Below, piece after piece: positions 19,172 through 26,906 of a stretch of DNA of 64,000 bases. The first letter of the stretch is position 1, and each line of letters starts with the position of its first letter. A program made the translations under genes and the position numbers. The notes below the pieces were generated by a model. That model did not search any database. It saw only the letters and a list, made by a program, of their open reading frames with translations, and was not told the DNA's origin. Origin of the DNA: Ruminococcaceae bacterium OttesenSCG-928-I18 (GTDB taxonomy: Bacteria; Bacillota; Clostridia; Oscillospirales; Ruminococcaceae); contig JAJDHT010000002.1 of assembly GCA_030266325.1 (NCBI GenBank), positions 1-64,000 on the forward strand. The letters run 5' to 3'.

Positions 19172-19471
19172 CTACCGCCTCATGTGGCCATTGGGGTCGT
19201 CGCGCAGCGTCTCCTCCACCCCTTTGGCGATGGCCACGAGGATGTCCGAATAATTTTGCAGTTCTTTGTTTCGATATTCGCCAAACACCTCGCCCGCCAC
19301 ACAGGTGACATAAAAAGGAGGCAAGTGGTTGAGGGCCGCCGCCTGCACAGCGGCGATACAGGCGGGACACTGGCACAGTTCTTTGTACTTTTCGCCGTGA
19401 TCTTCGAGCTCTTCCTCAAGCATTACGGCAACCTGCTCCTGCATATAGTTTTTTACCAAAGAAGACCACAC
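19172..19471 (-). CDS. ComFB-domain protein
   Basis: A 99-aa protein matching the late-competence ComFB domain: an N-terminal helix (VKNYMQEQVAVMLEEEL), a Cys motif CQCPAC (33-38) that probably binds zinc, then the conserved segment AAALNHLPPFYV. ComFB proteins are small regulators found near motility and competence genes, and cyanobacterial members bind cyclic nucleotides. Here it is encoded directly before a PilZ gene, so a second-messenger role is plausible. The GTG at 19471 has a weak Shine-Dalgarno; initiation could be slightly downstream. Confidence 0.85.
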   Translation of the reverse strand: MWSSLVKNYMQEQVAVMLEEELEDHGEKYKELCQCPACIAAVQAAALNHLPPFYVTCVAGEVFGEYRNKELQNYSDILVAIAKGVEETLRDDPNGHMRR

Positions 19472-19600
19472 CCCTTTTCTTACACCTTATGGAATTTGAG
19501 ATATTATAGCAAAAGCGGCACTTTTGTACAATACCCCGTGCGAAACATTTGTCTTTGAGGTGCGCCGCTGGCCTTTCTTCGCAAGCGCCGCCCGGCAGTT

Positions 19601-19999
19601 TTAGCCTTCCTCAAGTCCGGCTTCGCCTGCATTTTTAAGGCGTTGCCGCAGTTGTTCGGCCACAGGCGCAGGCCCCGTCTCCTGGCCGGTTTGCTGTTTT
19701 ACATTGTTCGCGGCAATCAGAATCTGCATATAGATGGCGGCGATCACTTCGTAAAGGTCGGACGGGATGGTGCGTCCCACTTCCAGCATACACAACATCG
19801 AAGCGGCCGAGTCGTCCTTATAGACAGGGATGCCTTTTTCCTCTGCGATACCGATGATTTTGTCGGCAATGGTGCCGTAACCCGAGGCGATAACCACGGG
19901 CGCCATATCTTCGTCCAGGTTATAGCGCAGGGCAACAGCCTTGCTCTTTCCCTGCCCTCTCGTCTGTGCTCTCTTCGAAACACTCTCAGACTTTGACAT
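19601..19999 (-). CDS. FlhB C-terminal-domain-like protein (FlhX / YlqH-like)
   Basis: A 132-aa cytosolic protein homologous to the C-terminal cytoplasmic domain of the flagellar export gatekeeper FlhB (ALRYNLDEDMAPVVIASGYG, then a segment resembling IPVYKDDSAASML). The NPTH autocleavage site of full FlhB is not seen. Stand-alone FlhB-C proteins (YlqH in Bacillus) are usually next to a FliK-like gene, as here: the start overlaps the 3' end of the upstream gene by 14 bp. Probably tunes flagellar secretion, exact role unknown. A C-terminal extension (VKQQTGQETGPAPVAEQ) follows the domain. Confidence 0.88.
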   Translation of the reverse strand: MSKSESVSKRAQTRGQGKSKAVALRYNLDEDMAPVVIASGYGTIADKIIGIAEEKGIPVYKDDSAASMLCMLEVGRTIPSDLYEVIAAIYMQILIAANNVKQQTGQETGPAPVAEQLRQRLKNAGEAGLEEG

Positions 20000-21503
20000 C
20001 GATTCCCATCCTTTTGTACGGCAGATCCGTAAACACATCCATCAGGCTGTGTGTACGGTCCAGCCGGTCAATATTGATTGTCTCAAAGCGGTAATCCGTA
20101 CCCGAAACGGCCTGGCGTATGGCGGGGCCGATGTTCTCGAACGCGTCGTAATAGGAGGGCGGGCACAGCAGGTTCATGGCGATGCGCTTGCCCTGTACAT
20201 ATAACTCCACCTCAAAACGCCCGAGCCCCTCGACGTCGAACACCATCAGCATATGGGTGTTGTCGCCCGCGGGGTTTTTGCTGTCGTAGAGCTCTTCGGC
20301 GTTGGGGTCGATCCAAATTTCGGCAAAGGCCTTGAGGTCCATGAATTCGACGGGCAGGATGAAATGGAGCAGGGGTGTGAAGTTGCTGGGGCTGGAGAGC
20401 ATGCTGTGTACGATGTTTTCCAGCTTATCTCCGCTGATCAGCTTGATGTCTTCGCTCTGCGCCTGTTTACCGATGATCTTGGTCAGCATGTCGATCACCT
20501 GGCTGTCCGCTTCGGCCGCCCGGGCCATGCGTGCGCCGTCGGGGGAGTTGAACTTAGCCAGGAAGTCCTCCAGTTTTTGCACCAGGCTGTTTTTGTCGGT
20601 CTCTCCGTCGATCGTGGAAAGCAACAACCGCAAAGCATCGGGTAGAAAATCGTCATTTTCGTTATAGCGAGAAAGGTTGTAGACGACCAAGGGCAGTGTG
20701 CGCTCCATCTGGGGCGAAAAGAGCACGCTGTTTTCGATGTTTGGCAACACACGCAAAATGGCGTCTTTCAGCGTGGTAAAATGCTCTGTGGCCTGGGGGG
20801 TACGCAACAGGTTGATCAGGATATCCAGTTTATCGGTCAACCGGCTCTGGTTTAAAAGGCTCTCCAGCTGTTTCGGGTCCAGCCCGTTTTGAATCATGGC
20901 TCGAAAATCCACCTGCTGCAAGTCGGTTTTAGTCAGGCCGCCGCCGGTCAGGGAATCCAGCAAAAACTGCAGGTTGTTGGCCACCGAGTTCAGGGTGTCC
21001 CGGCCCGAGATAGTCGCATTCAACCCCTTGAGCAATATGCCGATGGCCGCGGCCGTTTCGGGTTTGCCCTGCGCCTGGGAGAGAAGGGAACGGAGCATGT
21101 CAAACAACTCGCCCTTGAACATCGTCGTGTTTTCTTCCTGGCGCATTAGCTCCGCCGTGATATCCCCGGGTTTGATCAGCAGCTTTTCAAACATCTGCTC
21201 AATCTCCCCGGTCAGGGAGATGTTATTGGCGGGAAGTAGGTTTATGACCTCCTGCAACAGGTAGATATTGCGCATCATGCTCACGGTAACCGAGGGGTCT
21301 TTCAGCAGGTCGGCCAGGATTTTGGGCGTTTCCTCGCGCGGTATGTTCCCGGTGTTCTGCTGCAGAATCTCGGTGGGGTCTTTCGTCTGCACGACCCGCG
21401 ATACGTCGCTGAGATTAAAAGGCGCGCCCGATTCCTGCGGGCGTGCTGTGGGGATGGGGTTTTTTTCCACCAGCGGGGTGCTTATCTTAAGGATCTCGGC
21501 CAT
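19986..21503 (-). CDS. FliK-like flagellar hook-length control homologue (YlqG-like)
   Basis: A 505-aa helical protein ending in a FliK-type C-terminal domain (LPVEFMDLKAFAEIWIDPN, then GLGRFEVELYVQGKRIAMN and a tail with SLMDVFTDLPYKRMGIDV). The long N-terminal region is rich in helices and lacks membrane segments. Such proteins are encoded with stand-alone FlhB-C proteins in Firmicutes, as here, implying a shared function at the export gate. The ATG at 21503 follows GAAGGAGACC and is preferred to an upstream in-frame start. First gene of the minus-strand cluster, divergent from cheA. Confidence 0.8.
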   Translation of the reverse strand: MAEILKISTPLVEKNPIPTARPQESGAPFNLSDVSRVVQTKDPTEILQQNTGNIPREETPKILADLLKDPSVTVSMMRNIYLLQEVINLLPANNISLTGEIEQMFEKLLIKPGDITAELMRQEENTTMFKGELFDMLRSLLSQAQGKPETAAAIGILLKGLNATISGRDTLNSVANNLQFLLDSLTGGGLTKTDLQQVDFRAMIQNGLDPKQLESLLNQSRLTDKLDILINLLRTPQATEHFTTLKDAILRVLPNIENSVLFSPQMERTLPLVVYNLSRYNENDDFLPDALRLLLSTIDGETDKNSLVQKLEDFLAKFNSPDGARMARAAEADSQVIDMLTKIIGKQAQSEDIKLISGDKLENIVHSMLSSPSNFTPLLHFILPVEFMDLKAFAEIWIDPNAEELYDSKNPAGDNTHMLMVFDVEGLGRFEVELYVQGKRIAMNLLCPPSYYDAFENIGPAIRQAVSGTDYRFETINIDRLDRTHSLMDVFTDLPYKRMGIDVKV

Positions 21504-21969
21504 ATGGTCTCCTTCGGTTATCAAAAACAGGGTCGGGGGCTTTGGATGGTGAGAGAAAATGGTAATGGGCAAGGGCATCCCCGGTAAAAAAACAAGCTGA
21601 ATTCCTCTTTATATTTTACCACTTTCGCACGGAAAAGAACAGGGAAAACAGACAAACCAAAAAAAGGGAGGCCAAAAAGGTGATTTCCCTTTGGTTTTTG
21701 CCAAATATGGTATACAAATCTTGCATCGAAGGCAAAATACTGTATAATATTATATATCGGAAGGTTTTTTTATTCTTTACATTTTGTGACTGGATTGGAA
21801 TGGTTGGAGACAAAAAAACAACCGTACTATCGATGCCCCGCAGCACAGAGCGTGAGGCTCGCTCTTGGCTGTTTTTGGGCATGTTTGAGATTGGAATTCG
21901 AAACATACGCTAGTATGTAACATATACCCCCTACCCCAAAACGGGAATAATAGAAAAGCAGGTGAACTA
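21504..21969. other. Divergent intergenic region between fliK-like gene and cheA
   Basis: This 466-bp A+T-rich gap separates the minus-strand motility genes from the che operon. It contains a good promoter toward cheA and runs of T and A. I see no supported gene; short open frames on the minus strand have unfavourable composition and no start signal. Confidence 0.6.
21721..21748 (+). promoter_or_regulatory. Sigma-A type promoter toward cheA
   Basis: TTGCAT and TATAAT are 16 bp apart. It is the best promoter in the gap, leaving a leader of about 210 nt before the cheA start. Confidence 0.6.
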
Positions 21970-24108
21970 ATGAGCGTAATCGACGAGACCATGCGTCCCA
22001 TGCTGGATACCTTCATTTTTGAAACCACCACTCTGCTGGATCAATTGGATGAAATCCTTTTAGTGGCAGAGAAGGCAAAAAGCTTGACGGACGACCAAAT
22101 CAACGAAATATTCCGCGCCATGCATACGGTAAAGGGCTCGGCAGCCATGATGGGGCTGTCCGATATGTCCGAAATGACCCACCGTGTTGAGGACATGTTC
22201 TTTATCATCCGTGAAAACCCGGAGAAACTGGACGGGAAGAGCACAGACGTCGTTTTTGACATTCTCTTCCAGGCCACAGACTATCTGCGCTCGGAGCTGG
22301 GCAACATCCAGGAGGACCCCGACGGGTATCAGCCTGGCAGCACCACGTCCCTCACGGGCGTGATAGAGAGCGAGATTGCGATCTTAAAAGGGGAGGCCGT
22401 GCGTGGAGAGGCCACCCCGGCCGCTGCTGCTGAAACGCCGCCAGAGGCACCTTCTGCGGCACCTTCCCCCGCTGCCGCGCCGAGCGAGCCCGACGTACAC
22501 ACTGTGCGTGTTCATTTTGAAGACGGCTGCCAGATGGAGAATGTACGTGCTTTCATGCTGATGAACCAACTGCAGGAGTATGTGGAAATTCTGGCTACCG
22601 TCCCCGAAAACCCCGAGACAAACCCTGATGCCATCAAAGATATCGTGGACAATGGGTTTGTCATTACCTTCCGGTACCCGGGGGAGATGGATGGTATTTT
22701 CAACATCATTGAGGAGAGTACCAACATCGCGTCCTACGAAGAGGTGATGCCTGAGGAGGGCGCCGCCGAAGAAGCCAAGCCGGAAGCGCCCGCAGCGAAT
22801 GTGGCAGAACCGGCCGAAACCCAGAAGGCGGCGGAAAAGCCGGCTGCGCCGGCGGCGGCGGAAACACAAACCCGTGCCTCCGCGCCAGGCAAGCAGAGTC
22901 TGATTTCTGTGAACCAGACCAAGATCGACAGCCTCGTCAATATCATGGGCGAAATCGTCATTGCCGAGAGCATGGTGGCCTCCAACCCCGATTTGAAGGA
23001 CCTGCCGCTTGACAACTTTAATAAGAGCGCCCGCCAGCTGCGCAAACTGACCGACCAGCTGCAGGATATTGTCATGGGTATCCGCATGGTGCCGTTGACG
23101 GGAACCTTCCAGAAGATGCAGCGCATTGTGCGTGACATGAACAAGAACCTCGGCAAAGACACGGAGCTTGTGACCGTGGGCGGCGAAACAGAGGTGGACA
23201 AGAGCATCACGGATGTGCTGGCCGACCCGCTGATGCACATGATCCGCAACTCGATGGACCATGGCATCGAGACGCCCGAGGAGCGCACCGCGGCGGGCAA
23301 ATCCGAGCAGGGTAAGATCACCCTTTCGGCCCAGAACGTGGGCAGTGATATCATCATCAAGGTAGAGGACGACGGCCAGGGCCTGAACCGCGAAAAGCTG
23401 CTCGACAAGGCGGAGCGTAACGGAATTTTGATGAAACCCCGGGGCGATTACAGTGACAAAGAGGCCTTTGGACTGATCATGATGCCCGGTTTCTCCACCA
23501 ATGAAGTGGTGACCGAGTATTCGGGCCGTGGCGTGGGTATGGACGTCGTGCGCAAAAATATCGAAAAAGTGGGCGGCACGGTGACGGTGGAGTCGGTATT
23601 TGGTGAAGGCACCTCCTTCATCATCAAGATTCCGCTTACGCTGGCTATTGTGGACGGCATGGAGATCGGCGTGGCAAACGATACCTTCACCATCCCCATC
23701 ACCTCCATCAGCCAGATTTACAAACTGAGCCCCGAGACAGAGCTTCTCTATGATACCGACGGCACCGAGATGGTGATGGTGCGCGGGGAGTGTTACCCCA
23801 TCATCCGCTTGCACCGCATCTACAATATTGACGATGCGATTACCGACCTGACCGAAGGCATCATGATTATTGTGGAAAGTGGCGAGAGCAGGGCCTGTAT
23901 CTTTACCGACAAGCTAATCGGGGAACAGCAGGTCGTGGTCAAGAGCTTCCCCAGCTTCTTCAACCGCTATAACGTGAAAGACTTGGGCTTCTCGGGCTGC
24001 ACCATCATGGGTGATGGTTCCATCAGCCTGATTTTGGACATCAATTGCCTGCTGGGCGCCTATCGCGGCGAAGGCAGCGGCAATCTCGCGTCCATGTCCT
24101 TCGCCTAG
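21970..24108 (+). CDS. cheA: Chemotaxis histidine kinase CheA
   Basis: A 712-aa CheA with all five modules. Hpt domain (1-130) with phospho-His52 in RAMHTVKGSAAM. Ala/Pro-rich linker, then the P2 response-regulator docking domain (about 170-260). Second Ala/Glu linker. Dimerisation domain (ISVNQTKIDSLVNIMGEIV). HATPase domain with DPLMHMIRNSMDHGIE and GRGVGMDVV. CheW-like regulatory domain at the end (about 560-700). It phosphorylates response regulators on receptor signalling. First gene of cheA-cheW-cheR, with cheB next. Confidence 0.97.
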   Translation: MSVIDETMRPMLDTFIFETTTLLDQLDEILLVAEKAKSLTDDQINEIFRAMHTVKGSAAMMGLSDMSEMTHRVEDMFFIIRENPEKLDGKSTDVVFDILFQATDYLRSELGNIQEDPDGYQPGSTTSLTGVIESEIAILKGEAVRGEATPAAAAETPPEAPSAAPSPAAAPSEPDVHTVRVHFEDGCQMENVRAFMLMNQLQEYVEILATVPENPETNPDAIKDIVDNGFVITFRYPGEMDGIFNIIEESTNIASYEEVMPEEGAAEEAKPEAPAANVAEPAETQKAAEKPAAPAAAETQTRASAPGKQSLISVNQTKIDSLVNIMGEIVIAESMVASNPDLKDLPLDNFNKSARQLRKLTDQLQDIVMGIRMVPLTGTFQKMQRIVRDMNKNLGKDTELVTVGGETEVDKSITDVLADPLMHMIRNSMDHGIETPEERTAAGKSEQGKITLSAQNVGSDIIIKVEDDGQGLNREKLLDKAERNGILMKPRGDYSDKEAFGLIMMPGFSTNEVVTEYSGRGVGMDVVRKNIEKVGGTVTVESVFGEGTSFIIKIPLTLAIVDGMEIGVANDTFTIPITSISQIYKLSPETELLYDTDGTEMVMVRGECYPIIRLHRIYNIDDAITDLTEGIMIIVESGESRACIFTDKLIGEQQVVVKSFPSFFNRYNVKDLGFSGCTIMGDGSISLILDINCLLGAYRGEGSGNLASMSFA

Positions 24109-24152
24109 GGCGAGGGCGTGGAGCGCACAGAGAAAAGAAGGAGGGAATCACA

Positions 24153-24650
24153 ATGAGTGAACCCGGTGTACCCAATATTGAACTGCCTTTGGATGCCACA
24201 GAAGAGGAACTGAAAAGCACTTCCCTTACCTTTTATATAGGGGATACCATCTATGGTCTGCCGCTGACCAACGTGGTGGAGATCATCAGCGTACAGCCGA
24301 TTGCCAAAGTGCCCGGAACGCCCGCCTATGTGAAGGGCGTGATCAATCTGCGCGGCGGCATTGTACCCTTGGTGGATGTGCGACTGAAATTTGGCCAGCC
24401 GGAGAAGGAATATGACGAATTCACCAATGTGATCATCACGGTGCTGAATGACATGACCGTGGGGCTCGTGGTGGACAGGGTGGCCAATGTGGTACGCAGC
24501 GAGAGCGTGGATATTTCCCAGCTTCCTGAGTTTTCGACGGTGAACACCAATCGATACATGACTTCCGTTTCCCGCACGGGCGACAATTTGATCATGAACT
24601 TGAACTGTGAGACGATTTTGGAAGATGACAACATCTTAAACCTGGCTTGA
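24153..24650 (+). CDS. cheW: Chemotaxis adaptor CheW
   Basis: A 165-aa single CheW domain: TFYIGDTIYGLPLTNVVEII, then VPGTPAYVKGVINLRGGIVP, the family's most conserved region. It links methyl-accepting receptors to CheA. The ATG at 24153 follows AGAAGGAGGG and is selected over an in-frame upstream codon that overlaps cheA. A short N-terminal acidic tail of about 25 residues precedes the domain. It lies 44 bp after cheA, clearly in the same operon. Confidence 0.96.
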   Translation: MSEPGVPNIELPLDATEEELKSTSLTFYIGDTIYGLPLTNVVEIISVQPIAKVPGTPAYVKGVINLRGGIVPLVDVRLKFGQPEKEYDEFTNVIITVLNDMTVGLVVDRVANVVRSESVDISQLPEFSTVNTNRYMTSVSRTGDNLIMNLNCETILEDDNILNLA

Positions 24651-24672
24651 GCCGGGGGTAAAGGAACGGGAA

Positions 24673-25485
24673 ATGATTCAGCTAACTGACAAAGAATTCA
24701 CGGAATTACGAGATTATGTTCTTTCCAACTATGGCATTGACCTGAGCAAAAAAAGGATGCTGATTCAAGGACGGCTGACCAATACACTGACCCAAAAAGG
24801 GTTTACCACCTTTACCGAATATATCAATCTTGTCAAGCAGGACAGCACGGGCACCGAACTTCAGCAGATGCTGAATAAACTGACGACCAACCTTACGTAC
24901 TTCCTCAGAGAGAGGGAACACTTTGATTTCCTGACAAATGTGGCATTGCCCGAGTTTGAACAGAAGTTCAAAGGCAGGCAGCTGCGCATATGGAGTGCGG
25001 GATGTTCCTCAGGCGAAGAGCCGTATACGCTGGCAATGACGCTTTCGGACTTTTTCGCCACCCGCGGCGGAGACCAACGTTTCGTCATTTTGGCCTCAGA
25101 CATCTCCCAAAATGTTTTGGGGCAGGCGCAAAGAGGTATTTATACTTCAGACGGACTAAAAGACGTGCCCAAAAGTTGGCTGACCAAGTATTTTGAAAAA
25201 CTGGACGGTGGAGATTATAAGGTGAAGGAGAACATCAAGGGCAAGATCACCTTCCGCACCTTTAACCTGATGGACCCCTTCCGTTTCAAAAAACCTTTTG
25301 AACTCATTTTCTGCCGTAATGTTATGATTTATTTTGACAAGCAGAAAAAGGATGAACTGATAGGCAAGTTTTATACCTGGACGGCCCCGGGTGGCTATTT
25401 CTTCGTGAGCCATTCAGAAAACATAGGCCGGACGGATACAGGATTCAAGATGGTTCGTCCATCCACATTTAAAAAAGAGGGGTAG
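24673..25485 (+). CDS. cheR: Chemotaxis methyltransferase CheR
   Basis: A 270-aa SAM-dependent methyltransferase that methylates receptor glutamates. The helical N-terminal domain (FTELRDYVLSNYGIDLS) is followed by the Rossmann SAM-binding domain with LRIWSAGCSSGEEPYTLAM and FDLIFCRNV-type motif (FELIFCRNVMIYF). It ends TGFKMVRPSTFKKEG. Located 22 bp after cheW. A hairpin directly after the stop separates it from cheB. Each turnover yields S-adenosylhomocysteine, which the genes at 38891-41492 could recycle. Confidence 0.96.
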   Translation: MIQLTDKEFTELRDYVLSNYGIDLSKKRMLIQGRLTNTLTQKGFTTFTEYINLVKQDSTGTELQQMLNKLTTNLTYFLREREHFDFLTNVALPEFEQKFKGRQLRIWSAGCSSGEEPYTLAMTLSDFFATRGGDQRFVILASDISQNVLGQAQRGIYTSDGLKDVPKSWLTKYFEKLDGGDYKVKENIKGKITFRTFNLMDPFRFKKPFELIFCRNVMIYFDKQKKDELIGKFYTWTAPGGYFFVSHSENIGRTDTGFKMVRPSTFKKEG

Positions 25486-25503
25486 GACACCGCTACCCCT
25501 CCT
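25479..25503 (+). terminator. Hairpin between cheR and cheB
   Basis: AGGGGTAG / CTACCCCT forms an 8-bp stem with a seven-base loop right at the cheR stop. The following sequence is only moderately T-rich, so it may attenuate rather than fully end transcription. Confidence 0.55.
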
Positions 25504-25565
25504 TACTTATTTGTGGTACAATAAAGATGTTGAAATAATCTGAACCTTGTACCCGGAGGTGCCTT

Positions 25566-26597
25566 GTGAAACAGATTCGCGTCATGCTGGTGGATGACTC
25601 GCCGGTTTTTATCAGCATACTTGAATCGGCCATTGAAAAAGAGCCGAATATGCAGGTGGCCGGCAAAGCAAACAACGGCCTAGATGCCCTGGATATGGCA
25701 CTGAAATTAAAGCCAGACGTCATCATCTGTGATGTGCAGATGCCGAAAATGTCCGGCATCGAATTTTTGAAACGCCTGCTGCAGAAGTACCAGGTGCCGG
25801 TTGTGGTGGTCTCCAGTACGCCGGGGGTCACTCTGACGGCTCTGAATAACGGTGCTGTGGATTTCATTGCGAAACCGGCCGCAACGGAGCCCCGGGCCGA
25901 GTTCATCCAGCGTGTGATTACGACGATCAACACGGCGGCCAGTTCGAATATGGGCGCCAAGATGGCCGTGCGCAAGGAGCAAAAACCGCCTTCGGCCGCA
26001 GGGCCCCTACTTCGCGCGCCCAGTGATTTCGTTGTGGCCATCGGGGCCTCCACAGGCGGAACCGATGCTATTTTAGCGGTGGTACGGGACTTGCCCGAAA
26101 ATTTCCCCGGCACCGTGGTGACCCAGCATATGCCCGCGGGTTTCACGGCAATGTATGCCGCAAGGCTGAACAAAGAGTGCAAAATGAAGGTGGACGAGGC
26201 CAAGGACGGGATGCGGCTCCAGCCCGGACAGATCATTTTGGCGGCTGGGGAGCATCAAATGCGCCTGTTGCGGGACAGCCAGGGTTTCTTTGTCTCTTCA
26301 AAAAAGGGGCCCAAGGTGAATGGGCATATTCCCTCGGTGGAAGTGTTGTTCGAGTCGGTGGCGGACGTGGCAAAAAACCGTTCCATCGGTGTTATTTTGA
26401 CAGGTATGGGGGCCGACGGTGCGGACGGGCTGCTCACAATGCGTAAGGCGGGGGCTTTCACGATCGGCCAGGACCAGAAGACGAGCGTGGTGTACGGCAT
26501 GCCCATGATGGCGTTCAACAAAGGTGCCGTGACGAAACAGATGCCGTTGGATCAGATCACCGCAGAGCTCATTCGTCAGGTGAATGCGGTGCGTTGA
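25566..26597 (+). CDS. cheB: Chemotaxis glutamate methylesterase/deamidase CheB
   Basis: A 343-aa protein. The receiver domain (1-125) has Asp10 and Asp11 and phospho-Asp56 in VIICDVQMP. A linker is followed by the methylesterase domain (about 155-340) with the catalytic Ser in AIGASTGGTDAI, His in TQHMPAGFT and Asp in GMGADGADG. It removes methyl groups from receptors for adaptation and can deamidate glutamines. GTG start behind GGAGGTGCC. It is separated from cheR by a hairpin and may also have its own promoter. Confidence 0.97.
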   Translation: MKQIRVMLVDDSPVFISILESAIEKEPNMQVAGKANNGLDALDMALKLKPDVIICDVQMPKMSGIEFLKRLLQKYQVPVVVVSSTPGVTLTALNNGAVDFIAKPAATEPRAEFIQRVITTINTAASSNMGAKMAVRKEQKPPSAAGPLLRAPSDFVVAIGASTGGTDAILAVVRDLPENFPGTVVTQHMPAGFTAMYAARLNKECKMKVDEAKDGMRLQPGQIILAAGEHQMRLLRDSQGFFVSSKKGPKVNGHIPSVEVLFESVADVAKNRSIGVILTGMGADGADGLLTMRKAGAFTIGQDQKTSVVYGMPMMAFNKGAVTKQMPLDQITAELIRQVNAVR

Positions 26598-26906
26598 CGT
26601 GAGAAGAGGAAATGTATGACGGGGCCTTTTTAAGGGGGCCCTGTTGTTTTTTGTGAATAGGAGAAGACGAACTTGGTTTGGGAAGATGAATATGGGCAAC
26701 CGGGTTTGAAGTATCTCTTGAAAAGGACGAAAAGATGACAAAGGAAACGAGAGTGTGAAGAAAAAAAGACAAATGACTTCGTTATGTTGTGGAGAAAAGC
26801 AGAATGCGCTATACTGTTTTCATGTTGATTTTCAAAACAGATGAGGCAGTAAATAAGCACACAGTGCCTGATGGCGATGAAGTTGTAGAGGAAAGGAGGC
26901 TGCCGC
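26598..26906. other. Intergenic region between cheB and the PBP gene
   Basis: 309 bp with no supported gene. The first part holds a GC-rich hairpin that probably ends the che operon; the rest is A- and G-rich and must contain the PBP promoter, but no clear consensus stands out. Confidence 0.5.
26620..26652 (+). terminator. Probable terminator of the che operon
   Basis: GGGCC and GGCCC pair across a T- and A-rich loop and are followed by TGTTGTTTTTTG. The stem is short, so confidence is moderate. Confidence 0.45.

Noticed and set aside
21616-21906. 96-codon minus-strand frame in the fliK-like/cheA gap
   Set aside because: A+T-rich frame across a promoter region with no ribosome-binding site.
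22384-23814. 476-codon minus-strand frame opposite cheA
   Set aside because: Antisense of cheA, which has every expected domain; no independent support.
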